Assembly: GCA_022495995.1 (NCBI GenBank)
Contig: JAFEMH010006966.1
Span: 1 to 64,000 of the forward strand
Reading direction: 5' to 3'
DNA length: 64,000 nt
Origin: Adenophora triphylla var. japonica
Lineage: Eukaryota; Streptophyta; Magnoliopsida; Asterales; Campanulaceae
Part shown: positions 41,602 to 53,551 of the stretch, one piece after another
How the letters are laid out: the number at the start of each line of letters is the position of its first letter
How positions within the stretch are numbered: the stretch's first letter is position 1
Translations under genes and position numbers: made by a program
The notes under the pieces: generated by a model
Seen by the model: only the letters and a program-made list of their open reading frames with translations
The model's database searches: none
What the model was told of the DNA's origin: nothing

Positions 41602-42524
41602 ATGGCATCAAACAATAATCATCTGTCACTGCGATCTGTCCTTGAGAAGGAAAAGTTGGAAGAGAATGGTACAAACTATATGGATTGGATCCGTAGCGTG
41701 AGAATTGTTCTCAGGCAAGAGGAAAAATTGTACGTTCTCGAGGAACCTATTCCACCTGAACCTGCTGCCAATGCTACTAGGGCAGTGAGGGATCAATATC
41801 TGAAGCATAAGCGTGATGCTACTGATGTTGGTTGCCTCATGCTCTCCGCCATGTGCAAGAGCCTTCAGAAGGATCTTGAGCACTTGGGGACAGTTGATCT
41901 AAACAATCGACTGATGGAAATGTTCCAAGTTCAAGCAAGGCAAGAAAGGTATAACACAGTTAAGGCCCTAACCTCATGCAAGATGAGTGAAGGACAAGCT
42001 GTTGGTCCCCATGCTCTAAAGATGAAGGGCCACATCAAGCATCTTGAGAGGCTTGGTTTTCCAATTAGCCAAGAGTTGGCTACTGACATGATATTGAATT
42101 CATTGCCCGAAGGTTTTAGTAATTTCATAATGAACTATAACATGGGGGCATGAATAAGAACCTTTCCGAGTTAGTTCAAATGTTGAACACTGCGAAAACC
42201 AATATTGTCAAGAAGAAAACCGATCAAGTGTTGATGGTTAACAAGGGGAAGGGTTTCAAGGGTAAGGGAAAGGCAAAAGTTGCTAATCCTAAGGCAAATG
42301 TTGTCACACCCAAAGAGAGTGCCAAACCCAAAGAGGCTAAGCCCAAGTCCCAAGAGGACGCAGTCTGCTTCCATTGCAATGAGATTGGACATTGGAGGAG
42401 AAACTGCTTAAAATACAAGGAAGCACTGAAGAAGAGCAAAGGTGTTGCTTCGACTTCAGGTATCTTTGTTATAGATATATTCCTATCTACTTCTAGTTCT
42501 TGGGTATTGGATATCAGATGTTGA
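41602..42524 (+). pseudogene. CO-B gag
   Basis: Starts MASNNNHLSLRSVLEKEKL with the copia Gag region (NYMDWIRSVRIVLRQEEKLY, KDLEHLGTVDLNNRLMEMF, MILNSLPEGFSNFIMNY). A frameshift near 42150 separates it from the lysine-rich end with a zinc knuckle CFHCNEIGHWRRNC (about 42367-42408). Gag would form the virus-like particle in the cytoplasm. Confidence 0.9.
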
Positions 42525-43919
42525 TCTCACATTTGTCTAAATGTGCAGGGTCTAAAGAACAGAAGGATGCTTGAAGATGGTGAAGTGGACCTACGTTTGG
42601 GGAATGGAGCAAGAGTTGCTGCATTAGCCGTAGGAACTTATGAAGTTACTTTACCTAGTGGACTAATACTTGTTTTGAACAATTGTTATTACGTTCCATC
42701 TTTAAGTAGGAATATTATTTCAATTTCATGTTTGGATAATGAAGGTTTTTATTTTCTTATATGTGATAAGAATTTTTCTATTTACAAGAGTGATATGCAT
42801 TATTGTACTGCTATTTCATTCAATGGCCTTTATATTCTTGTTGTTGAAAATCGTGATAATGATGTCTATAACATTAACAAGAAATCTAAACCCAATGATG
42901 TAAACCACACTTACTTATGGTATTGTCGTCTTGGCCATATAAATGAGAAACGCATGTCTAAACTCCACAAAGATGGAGTTTTAGACTCACATGATTATGA
43001 ATCATATGAGACATGCGAATCTTGTTTACTTGGCAAGATGACCAAGGACCCATTTACCAAAACTGGTGAATGGGCGGGCGACTTATTAGGCCTCATACAT
43101 ACCGATGTGTGTGGACCTATGAGTAGCAATGCTAGGGGAGGATTTCAGTACTTCATAACATTCACTGATGATTATAGTAGATTTGGATATGTTTATCTAA
43201 TGAAACATAAAAGTGAATCGTTTGAGATATTTCGAATATTTCAAAATGAGGTGCAAAATCAACTTGGCAAAACTATTAAAGTACTTCGATTTGATCAAGG
43301 TGGCAAATATTTGAGCCAAGAATTTGACAGTTATCTTAAGAGTTGTGGAATCGTTTCAGAGCTCTCTCCACCCGGAACACCACAATGGAATGGTGTGTCT
43401 GAAAGGAGGAATATAACTTTGTTGGACATGGTTCGTTCTATGATGAGTCAAGTTGAGCTTCATTTATCCTTTTGGGGACATGCACTAGAAACTGCTACTT
43501 TCACTATAAACAGAGTTCCTACCAAATCAGTTCAAAAGACCCCATATGAGATGTGGCATGGAAGAAAACCCAGTTTGTCTTTCATAAAGATTTGGGGTTG
43601 CGATGCATATGTCAAGAAGTTAACTTCTGACAAGCTAGCACCTAAGTCTGACAAATGTGTTTTCGTGGGTTATCCTAAGGAAACCAAAAAATACTATTTC
43701 TACAACCGAATCGAGAACAAAGTGTTTGTTGCTCGAAATGGTACCTTCTTAGAAAAGGAGTTTCTTCGCAAAGGAACCAGTGGGAGTAAAATAGATCTCG
43801 AAGAAATTCGAGAACCCGAAAACAACGTTGAACCAATGGTAGAAACTAAACCAAGTTCACAAGTAGTTGTGGAAACGGTTCAAGATGCACAAGTCCTTCG
43901 CAGAAGTGGTAGGCCATGA
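42430..43919 (+). pseudogene. CO-B protease and integrase
   Basis: The protease active site reads SSSWVLDIRC followed by a stop, so the usual D-T/S-G is lost. Then come LRLGNGARVAALAVGTYEV and YYVPSLSRNIISISCLD. Integrase: HH..CC region (HTYLWYCRLGHINEKRM, CESCLLGKMTKDPF), IHTDVCGPM (Asp), LRFDQGGKYLS (Asp) and WNGVSERRN (Glu). A TGA at 43917-43919 ends the frame before RT. The element cannot make an active protease from this copy. Confidence 0.9.
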
Positions 43920-45520
43920 TCCGAACCCGAGAGATATGGATTTCTCGTTACGAAAAGTGATGAAGTGGAGTTAATCGAAAATGATGAACCCACTTGCTAT
44001 CAAGAAGCGATGTCCGCTCCTGATTCGAAAAAATGGCAAGAGGCCATGAAGTCCGAATTACAGTCCATGGTTGTTAATCAAGTTTGGAACTATCTACCCG
44101 AAGGTGTAAAAACCATAGGGTGCAAATGGGTCTTCAAGAAAAAGACCGACATGGATGGGAAGGTGCACACCTATAAGGCTAGGCTTGTAGCTAAGGGATA
44201 TAGGCAGATTCATGATATCGACTATGATGAAACTTTTTCGCCTGTAGCTATGCTTAAGTCTATTAGAATTTTAATTGCCATAGCCGCATATTATGACTAT
44301 GAGATATGGCAAATGGATGTCAAGACAGCTTTCCTAAATGGGAAGTTACTTGAGGATGTATACATGATACAACCTGAAGATTTTGTCAGTTCAAAAAATT
44401 CTAACTAGGTGTGTAAGTTGCAGAGATCCATTTATGGATTGATGCAAGCTTCTAGGAGTTGGAATCTACGTTTTGATGAAGCAATCAAAGAGTTTAGCTT
44501 TATCAAGAACGAAGATGAGCCTTGTGTATACAAGAAAATTAGTGGGAGCGTAGCACTATTTTTAGTGTTGTATGTCGATGATATCTTACTTATTAGAAAT
44601 GACATTCCTGCACTACAGACTATCAAGTCTTGGTTGGGAAAGTGCTTTTGAATGAAAGATATGGGCGAAGCTGCATATATCCTTGGTATCAAGATCTATA
44701 GAGATAGATCTAAAAGGATGATTGGTTTAAGTCAAAGTACTTACATTAACAAGGTTCTTAGAAGATTCCAAATGGGAAATTCTAAAAGAGGAAACTTGCC
44801 AATGTTGCATGGTGTATCTCTTAGCAAGACTCAAAGTCCTAAGACTAATGATGAGCGAAAGAGAATGAATGGTATTCCATATGCTTCGACAATTGGGTCT
44901 ATCATGTATGCTATGTTATGTACTAGACCCGATGTCTCGTGTGCTCTAAGCATGACGAGTAGGTACCAATCGAATCCCGGCTAACCACATTGGATAGCAG
45001 TCAAGAATATCCTCAAGTACTTATGAAGAACTAAGGATGTATTCTTGGTCTTTGGAGGAATGGAAGAAGATCTTGTAGTAAAAGGCTATACAGATACTAG
45101 CTTCCAAACCGACAAAGATGATTTCAGATCGCAGACAGGATTTTTGTTTACGCTGAATGGAGGCACTGTCAGTTGGAAAAGTTCCAAGCAAAATATCGTC
45201 GCTGATTCTACAATCGAAGCTGAGTACATAGCGGCATCTAATGCAGCTAAGGAAGCTGTTTGGATCAAAAAATTCATTAGTGATTTGGAAGTCGTTCCAA
45301 GCATCAATGATCCTATTGAACTTTATTGTGACAATAATGGTGCCATTGCACAAGCAAAGGAACCAAGGTCACATCAGAGATCCAAATACATACTTTGACG
45401 TTTCCACATTATCCGAGAGATATGTGAAAGGGAAGACGTAAAGATATGCAGAGTAGACACTGATGACAACGTGGCGGACCCATTAACTAAGGCTCTCCTG
45501 CAAGCTAAGCATGATGGTCA
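43920..45520 (+). pseudogene. CO-B reverse transcriptase and RNase H
   Basis: RT: GCKWVFKKKTDMDGKVHTYK, ARLVAKGYRQIHDIDYDETF, QMDVKTAFLNGKL, LYVDDILLI with YVDD at 44571-44582, ILGIKIYRDRSKRMIGLSQ. RNase H: GYTDTSFQTD, SKQNIVADSTIEAEYIAA, LYCDNNGAIAQAKEP. Stops interrupt at about 44406, 44649, 44982, 45023 and 45396. Overall order is typical of copia pol. Confidence 0.9.
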
Positions 45521-45564
45521 TGTTAGGTCCATGGGTATTTGATACATGGGAGATTGGGCCTAGT

Positions 45565-45577
45565 GCAAGTGGGAGAC
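45565..45577 (+). promoter_or_regulatory. CO-B polypurine tract
   Basis: GCAAGTGGGAGAC directly precedes the 3' LTR. CO-A has the same GCAAGTGGGAGA before its LTR at 47560. Confidence 0.8.
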
Positions 45578-46912
45578 TGTTAGTGTTATGCCCTAGGCCT
45601 ATAGCTGATAGACTTATGTGTTGACATTATTTATTATATGAAAAGTTTATTATTTGATTATTATATGTTTTGCATATTTATTTATAATAATCTCCATCCC
45701 TAATTATTAAGTGAATAATTAGTATAAATGTTAATGGACAATCATATGATGCTTATATGCATAGAGATGCACATTAAATTTATGGGTAGTTGTTAGAGAA
45801 CAAATGAATGGACCTGACCCGTTTGAGATTTATGTCATGGTCAAATGTCATAATTAAATCTCATATGGTCACTTCATTTAGTCCCTAGACCTTAGATTAT
45901 CATGACCTTACATATGATGAAAGTTATGTTTGATTTTAGTCAAACGATATCTTAACACGATATCTATAAAGGCTATCTTTGGCATGATCAGATTCATAAT
46001 GGGAAGGATGATAAGTCAAGATGGAATTTGTCCCTCGAAAGAGAGATGTTTTGCTTGGGCCCCTCGATGAGTGATAATGATGAAAGTGTATGGCCATACC
46101 CCAATGCGATTGGATTATCATTATACTCAAGATCGAAAAGCATTGAACAAATACAAGTTGACGTGGACCATGACTTGTGTTCAATATAACATCGTGAGAC
46201 AAAGGGAGAAATGGAAGTATACCATTAGAAACGTGAACTCTTACGTTATATTATTTGGGTAGACATAATGGCTTGCTAGAGTTCGCTTATGTCTTATGAG
46301 GGTCGATATGATCGAGCTCATTGCCAACATAATATAATCCTATTGGGTCACACACAACTAGAATGAATTGATTAAACCAAAGAAAGAAAAATTGAGAGTT
46401 CCTCATCAGGCATAAGACATCGCGCGACAGATCTTGTCCATGGGACTCGTCTGGTCGTGCGACATACCTTGCCACAAGGCGGTTTACAGACAGTTTCCTA
46501 ATTTGATTAGGAAACAAATATTAATACTAATGTAGTATAAATATGAGGTCTGTGAAACCCTAATGACCTAGCCGGATTTCTAAAAAGAAAATCACAACAA
46601 AAGGTTTCTCAATATTCTCTCTAAAGTTTAAAAGATCTAGCAATCATCAAGAATTGTTTTTGGTTCATTCAAAGGTGTGGATACTATTAGAGGGTCTTCG
46701 CTCGTACGACGATCAAGGGCTAGAGTTCAAAGTTTGTGATTCAAAATCACATTGATTAATTGTTCGATAGCTCAAGAATGGAAAGCAATTAAGGTTGGTT
46801 AATTCTATCTCATAGGAATTCAATTTAATCATATAGAACGGATCTTAGGGCTCTTGGGTTTTGTGTTATTAGATGCTTAATTCCGCTGCCCATGGACCCA
46901 TAAAACCCAACA
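45578..46912 (+). repeat. CO-B 3' LTR
   Basis: TGTTAGTGTTATGCCC to ACCCAACA, followed by the target duplication ATGAT. It gives the empty site of the CACTA insertion near 46008-46015. Dyads at 46417-46430 and 46454-46463 and a TATA at 46535-46544. Confidence 0.95.
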
Positions 46913-47559
46913 ATGATGTCTCATATGCTCTAAGCATGAAGAGTAGATACCAATCTATCCTGGTGAAAACCAATGGATGGCAGTTAAGACGATCCTTAAG
47001 TACTTAAGAAGGACTAAGGATGCGTTCTTGGTTTTTGGAGGGATGGAAGATGATCTTGTTGTAAGAGGTTACACAGATGCAAGCTTCCAAACCGACAAAT
47101 ATGATTTCCAATCGCAATTGGGATTTGTGTTTATGCTTAATGGAGGTGCGGTTTTTGTTGGAAGAGTTCCAAGAAGAATACCGTAGCCGATTCTACAACT
47201 AAGGCCGAATATTTAGCAGCATGTGATGCACCTAAAGAGGCAGTTTGGATCAAGAAGTTCATTAGTGTTTTGGAAGTTGTTCCAAGTATCACTAATCCGT
47301 TGAAACCTTATTGTGACAATATTGGTGCCGTTGCGCAAGCAATGGAACCAAGGTCACATCAGCGATCCAAACACATTCTTAGACGCTTTCACTTCATTCA
47401 AGAATTCATAGAATGAGGAGACGTTAAGATATGCAAAGTATCAACCGATGATAACATTGGGGATTCACTTACAAAGCCCCTCGCACAAGCAAATCATGAT
47501 AGTCATGTTAGGTCCATGGGTATAGGATACATAGATGGAGCCTAATGCAAGTGGGAGAT
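46913..47559 (+). pseudogene. CO-A end of RT and RNase H, right piece
   Basis: Resumes at DVSYALSMKSRYQS, which continues the CTRPD that ends at 32313. It goes on with GYTDASFQTD, then ADSTTKAEYLAA, CDNIGAVAQAMEP and RSHQRSKHILRRFH. Broken by frameshifts. Ends at the polypurine tract before the LTR. Confidence 0.88.
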
Positions 47560-49248
47560 TGTTGTGTTATGCCCTAGGATGATGATTATTATGACTAATA
47601 ATCAAATACCGTTATGTAATCATCTTTACCATTTATAATAGAGATTGCTTATTTGGATTAGTATATGTTTACATGTTTATTATAATAATTTGTGTCCCTA
47701 GTTATTTTGAATAACTAGTATAAGTTGGTAATGGATAATCATGGAGATGATTATATGCATGGGGATGCACATTACACTTATGGGTACTTGTTAGAGAACA
47801 AGGTACTGGACAGACCCATCTATGAGATTTATGACATGGTCTATGGTCATATAAGTCATGATTAAATCTCATGATAGTCATGTCATTAGAATCCTTTGTG
47901 CTTGAGATTATCATCGTCTTCCACTTGATGAACATTGTGTTTGATGTAGTCTAACACTATCTTTAATAGGATTGCAATAAGGGCTATGTTGGCACGATTG
48001 GATTCTTGTAGGGAAGAATGATAAGTCAAGATGGGATTTGTCCCTCTCATTGAGAGAAATGTTTGCTTGGGCCCCTTGATGAATAGTGTTGATGAAATGT
48101 ATGGCCATACTCAAGAGATTTGATATAGATCAAATGCACTTGGATTATCAACATATTTGAAATCGAGAAAGCATTAAACGATATGTGTTGACATGGACCA
48201 TGACTCACGTACAATTTAACATCGTGGACAAAGGGATTGTGACATTTGATCTATCAAGGAATCAAGCTTTGATGTTATATTAATTGGGTGGATATAATGG
48301 TTTGCTAGAAACCACTTATGTCTTGTGAGGTCGATGTTTCGACTAACTACCAACATAAATATAATTCCTAAAGGGTCACACAGAAAGAACGAATTTGAAT
48401 TGGCTGAAAATTGAAATTTTGGGAATTGTCACGACTCGTGACCAGTAGCACGACTCGTGCCCTGGGTCACAACTCGTGACAAGGATCACGACTCTTTCTC
48501 TTTTTACGAGTACGACTGCGTTTTAAGGCAATTCGTGAAAATTGGGCATTCTGAGATTGGGGACGACTCATGCCCTCAGGCACGAGTCGTGCTTCTTCAA
48601 TCAGTATGAGTGTAAAATAAAGAATGACTCATGGGAACGAATGATTTTGCAAGGGCACGACTCGTGCCCTCAGGCACGACTCGTGCCAATGGCAGAATTA
48701 GTTTCGTATGATCTGTTCCTTGTTTGGTAAGGTTTTTGGCTTGGACAAGGATTCTCCCTAAGTGTTAGGGATTTATAATAAGTATAAATACAATCCTTTT
48801 CACAACCACAAACACACACCTTTTTAGAGTTTATGAAACACTAGAGTTTTGATCTTTGATTGAGAATCAAAATCAAAGAAATCCCAAAATCAATTCCTTA
48901 TTTTAGCCATTGATTATTGAAAGGTGTTTCAATAATCGAAGGATCATCTAGCAATCCTACAAGACTCGTTCTTGGTTCGTTCGCTTGTGGATTACCATTA
49001 GAGGGTGATTCCTTTATCACCTAAAGCTTGGATCAATTCATCACAAGGAAGATCAAGGAGAAGATATAAGATTCGGCAACAAATTCAAAGGTTGAATTTT
49101 GGAGATTCTTTTTTAACATACATAATCGCTACAAGTACGTGAAATCTATTTCATATGATTTCATCTCTTCATGCTAGATAGATTCAAGGCTAGGGTTTTA
49201 TTGTATTATAAAGTTCTTCTGCTGTGTTTGTAACCCCAAAACCCAACA
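47560..49248 (+). repeat. CO-A 3' LTR
   Basis: Starts TGTTGTGTTATGCCC and ends CCCAACA. The start resembles the CO-B LTR, but the body is mostly different. It carries at least six CACGACTCGTG-type dyads (48428-48687) before a TATA at 48783-48790. The right flank reads as gypsy RT on the minus strand, so CO-A is inserted in GY3. The 5' LTR is outside the window. Confidence 0.88.
48428..48790 (+). promoter_or_regulatory. CO-A LTR promoter with multiple dyads
   Basis: Dyads GTCACGACTCGTGAC (48428-48442), GCACGACTCGTGC (48448-48460), GTCACAACTCGTGAC (48466-48480), GGCACGAGTCGTGC (48579-48592), and GGCACGACTCGTGCC twice (48654-48668, 48673-48687). The last pair lies about 100 bases before TATAAATA (48783-48790). 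A different word from GY1, GY2 and GY4, but the same logic of paired dyads and TATA. Confidence 0.7.
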
Positions 49249-50125
49249 CATGTATCCCAAGACTTTTCCTTTAACCACCCCAAATGAGCATTTTATGGGG
49301 TTTGAGCCTCATCTTGTGTTGACTCGGTCTATTGAAGAAATTTCTGAGATCTATGAAGTGCTAACCATCTATCCCTCTAGAGTGGATAATCATGTCATCC
49401 ATGTATACCTCTATTTCTTTGTGGATCATATCATGTATTAGTGTTGTGACTGCCCTCTGATAAGTAGCCCCCGCATTCTTTAGACCAAACGGCATGACCG
49501 TATAACAAAATTTTCCCAAAGGTGTGGTGAATGATGTTTTGTATTGGTCTTCTTCTGCCATTAGAATTTGGTTGTATCCTGCGAAACCATCCACAAATGA
49601 GCGAACTTCGTAAGTTTCGGTAGCATTGACCAACATGTCTATATTTGGCAATGGAAAGTCGTCTTTAGGGGATGCCTTGTTCAGGTCTCTGAAGTCAACA
49701 CAAACTCGTATCTTCCCATTTGCTTTGGCCATATGTACTGTATTGGCTAGCCATTCCGGGTATTCGATTACCTTGATAAATCCTACTCTCAGGAGCTTCA
49801 TTATCTCTTCTTTCACCTGCATCGACCATTCGGGCTTAATCTTGCACAGTTTCTGTTTGACTGGTTTGGCATTAGGTAGCAGCGGTATTTTGTGTTCTAC
49901 GATCGACTGATTTAACCCTGGCATATCTTTGTAGGATCAGGCGAAGACGTCGACGTATTCTCTGAGGAGCTGTATTAGGATTTCTCTATCTTCTCCTTTG
50001 AAGAAGCAGTCGATCTTGGTTTCTCTGGGGTCTTCTATCGTCCGAAGGTTAACCATTTGTATTTCCTTATCGTCAACAGGACCATTCTTTACACAACGAC
50101 CTTCTTGCTTTGCTAATTCTTTCAA
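49249..50125 (-). pseudogene. GY3 reverse transcriptase, truncated
   Basis: From IKPEWSMQVKEEIMKLLRVG through VCVDFRDLNKASPKDDFPLP, SFVDGFAGYNQILMAEEDQ and EVYMDDMIIHSRG to KVLGYM at the CO-A junction. The catalytic motif is YMDD rather than YVDD. Frame 49924-49361 is open; a TGA at 49937-49939 and frame changes flank it. Confidence 0.88.
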
Positions 50126-51868
50126 AATTTGTTTGTTTTATTGATCTATCTCATCATATGATTCATTATTAACTAGTTCGTTATATTTATTATTATTAGT
50201 TAATTCATCATTCACGATGTTAGCAATCTCAGGGTACTCGAAAAGATCAAAGTTTTCATTAAGTAGGGGAATACATGCTCTGCCACCGCCTCAATTTCCT
50301 CTTGAGTGAGTTTATCAGAGGCAAAGTCTGACTCTAAAGTGAAAGTTACAGGGCCTATCTTCCTACGGGGATGGGGAGTACAACCAAGCTCTTTGATCAT
50401 GAAGTCTTAATCAATAACTGTTTCCCCGGTGATGTGCCAGTTTAGAATTGGCTCATCACATTTCTGGATTAACTTCGTGTAATCAATAGTTGGAGCATCC
50501 CCATTGGATATTGCATGGATTTGGCTGTCTTCTAGTTGGCACAAATTCTCGAATTGTCGCTGAATGTCTTCTCCCAATACAAAGTCCCATTCATTCGTCA
50601 CTTCAGCTTTTGTACCCCACAAATATTTAAGGATTAGTGGGACGGGGTTCTGTTTCATCTGAAGAAACATCGCATTTGTTGAAAATTTCGAAGCCTGGAT
50701 GGCGCTTTCCTTCATCGTCAGTCCATGGTTCTGGAAAGATGAAGTATGGGAGTATTCCCTTTCTCAAATGAAATATCCATTGAGCGTCTTACGGTATGGT
50801 TCGAGGTTGTGGCCTTTGGTCCTTGAGTTATGGTGACCTCTATATGCAGTTCCTTCCCACTTGACTTGAGTAAGGGTACACTCTTCTTTTCACTTTCATT
50901 ATGAATGGTAAGGATATATCCTAGGACATGTTTCATGTGTGGTGGGGGGACAGGCGGTGGCTCTGTTACCCCTTGCAAGTATTTGCCAAGTCCCAGACCA
51001 GGAAAGTATCCCTTTGCTTGCATCATTCTTAAAACAGGAAGGTTTCCAGAAAACTAAAGTCCTTTGGAGTAGCCATTTTCGTTGTAAGTATGGATGATGT
51101 TTATGGTGCTATCCTTCTCAATTTCGAAACCACTGAACAAGTAGGCAGAAGTGTTATGATGTACTTCAAGGATAGGACTGGCGGTAACCATTTCTCCGTG
51201 TAATGTGACTATCGTGTCATTGTATTTGAATTTGATGCATTGGTGTAGGGATGAAGGTACACCTCCTATGTCATGCAGCCAAGGGCGGCCAAGTAATAAG
51301 TTGAAGGATGCTGGTATATCGATGACTTGAAATCGACATTCATGGTGACCTGTCCCATTTCTATAGGTATTGTAACTGAGCCAAAAGCAGTTCTAGCAGT
51401 GCAATCATAACCTCCTACATTGTGCCCTGATAGTTTGAGGACCTTGTCAGTGAGACCCAATGATGATAAGGCTTTCTTCGGAAGGACGTTAATTGCGGAC
51501 CCATTGTCGACCAAAATGTGTGGCATTCGGTATCCATTAACCTTAGCAGTTATGTACAGGGCCTCGTGATGATAGTTTCCATATGACGGGAGGTCCAAAT
51601 CAGTGAATGTGATGACATTGCCAAATTGCACATGACCAATCATTTGAGTAAGATCTTCAGGTGTTGCCTCTGAGGAAATGGACATTTGAGCCAAAGATTT
51701 TTTCAACATCTCGCGATGCTTGTGGGATGCTCCTATAAGGTCCCAAACCGAAATGTTTGCTTGTGACTTCTTTAGCTGGGCTAAGAGGGGATCGTCGGGT
51801 TCATTTGACGATGAGGCTTTTGTTTGTTTAGGAGAATTTTCATCTCTTGGGTCTTTGTTGATAATCAC
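50126..51868 (-). pseudogene. GY3 protease and linker
   Basis: Protease frame 51868-51266 with DPLLAQLKKSQANISVWDL, VNGYRMPHILVDNGSAINVL (active-site DNG), and ending near the RPWLHD region. Then MMQAKGYFPGLGLGKYLQG (about 50970-51026), a G-patch-like glycine segment, and further broken frames to 50212. Confidence 0.82.
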
Positions 51869-53403
51869 TCGACCAGATCGTGTGACGAGATTGACTGTTT
51901 TAGGTCCTTTTCCTTTTTTTTTCTAAGATTTCATCCCAAGAAATCATGTAGCAGAAAGAATATTTATTAAATTCAAGAGGGCTCTCATCCACAATTGTGG
52001 TTAGACGATTAGGATCCTCGGAGCTACTTCCTATCTCTATTAGATTGACATCATTGTTTGGTAGAGGATTAGTGACAACATTGGGAAGCCCTATTTCTCT
52101 AGCATCAAACAGATCTTGAATCACATCCTTCAAGTGGAAGCATGAGTTGGTGTCATGTTGTGAAACTTGCAGAAGAGATGATGAGCATGATTAGCTGGAA
52201 GTTCTTTCTTTGGTGGGCCACCCTCTCTTGGTTTGATCATTCCATTCTTGACAAGCACATCGAGAAGTTCTTCTTGAGTGATCCCTTCGAGTTTGTCGTA
52301 GTGTCTATCCTTTTTCTTCTTTTGTGGTGGAGGTACTACGGAGTACTTACCATTTCCAGGATGATTGAAGACTATAGCATTGACGGAAGCATCCTTGGAG
52401 TTAGAAGAGGAAGAGGAGATCTTGTTGTAGCGGAAGCCACTTTCTTTCTTGGCTTCTTTCTTCTGTTTGATGAGTTCATCTACTCGTATACCAGATTTGT
52501 AGAGTTCGGCAAAGCTAGGGAAATAGTTACCCGCGAGTTTTTCTTGATACACTTCTCGAAGACATTGAATGAGGATGTGAATTTGTTCGTCTAGGCTTGG
52601 CCTATCATCAATTTCGATCAGTTTGGTCCTCCATCTTTTGACGAAGTCTGTAAATGATTCATTCGAGAGTTGCTTGGTTTGCTCGAGGTCCCTTCTAATA
52701 CTACGGTAAGTAAAGTTGTCCTCAAATTGCTTTTGGAAGGCACGACTGGCAAGTGGCCAATCAAGCCTTGTGGAGAGTGGAAGGGTCATGTACCAATCTC
52801 TAGCGGAACCATCAAGAGTTTGTGGGAAGCATTGAGCTAGCAAGTTTTCATCAACACCCATAGGCAGCATGGCCCAAGAGTAGGTTTCCAAATGGATTTT
52901 AGGACAAGTAGTGCTATTGAATGTTCAAATGTCGGGTGTTTTGTATTTTCGAGGAAGCTTTGACATTGATTGATGAAGAGTGTCATAATAAATAGAGAGC
53001 GAGGCTCCCTTACTCACATCGAGGGATGCGAGTTTCTTTTCTAGCATTGCCATGGTAAGGGGTTCATTTGTTTTCTTGCTTTCCCCTTGCCTTCCTTCTT
53101 GGAAGCATAACTCTCATTATCAAAGGATGAAGATGATAAGCTAGGCTCATACTTCTTTTTCTTGCTTTTGCTTTGGCGACGACTCTTAGTCTTTCTGTTG
53201 TATGATTCTTCTTCTTTGGAGGAAGAATCATTTCTATTTTTCTTTTCTTTTGTGGCTAGTGCCACCCTAAGCTCTTGGATTTCCTCAACGAGGGTATGGA
53301 TTTGGGCTGCTTGCACCTCTAAGCGGCCATTGGCTTCTTCTAGTAGTTTGTGATTATGTTCAGACATGGTTTCATCACCCGGAATTTCGTCGATGTCGGA
53401 CAT
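51869..53403 (-). pseudogene. GY3 gag
   Basis: Starts MSDIDEIPGDETMSEHNHKL, with the coiled-coil-like QIHTLVEEIQELRVAL, a basic patch, and the capsid region LPMGVDENLLAQCFPQTLDG and SFTDFVKRWRTKLIEIDDR (frame 52891-52130). There is a lysine run before RHYDKLEGITQEELLDVLVK, and the zinc-knuckle region near 52135 has lost its normal frame (CKFHNMTPTHAST). Frameshifts near 53060, 52900 and 52140. The ATG at 53403 is fixed by the GY1 homologue at 17338. Confidence 0.87.
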
Positions 53404-53551
53404 TGTGTTGGGAGAGTCTTGAGGCTGATGTAGCTTCGGAAAACTGATAGAGAAGTACAGAACCTGTGTCAAGATCAAAACTAGCCTCAACGGATCGAAA
53501 GAAGGCTTAAAGGGTTCAGGCTCAGCACAGCAAACAGAAGCTTTGTCCCGC

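Larger units (their letters stand above)
32314..46912 (+). mobile_element. CO-B, copia retrotransposon with a CACTA-split 5' LTR
   Basis: LTRs at 32314-40271 (about 1.33 kb once the CACTA insert is removed) and 45578-46912, an initiator-Met primer site (40273-40284), and gag, protease, integrase, RT and RNase H in Ty1/copia order. The target duplication is CTGAT (32309-32313) and ATGAT (46913-46917), one mismatch. It is inserted in the RT of CO-A: PD|VSYALSM joins across it. The LTRs are very similar by eye, but the coding region has several stops. Confidence 0.95.
49249..53551 (-). mobile_element. GY3, Tat-type gypsy element (fragment)
   Basis: Minus-strand gag, protease, linker and RT start, in the same order and with nearly the same protein text as GY1, so the same family. 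It is cut on the left by CO-A within RT (at VLGYM) and on the right by GY4 in the leader, 148 bases before the gag start. It is thus the oldest layer that can be read here. Confidence 0.88.

Noticed and set aside
49249..50125. YMDD in GY3 RT as a meaningful variant
   Set aside because: The copy is truncated and dead, and a single V-to-M change may be neutral decay.
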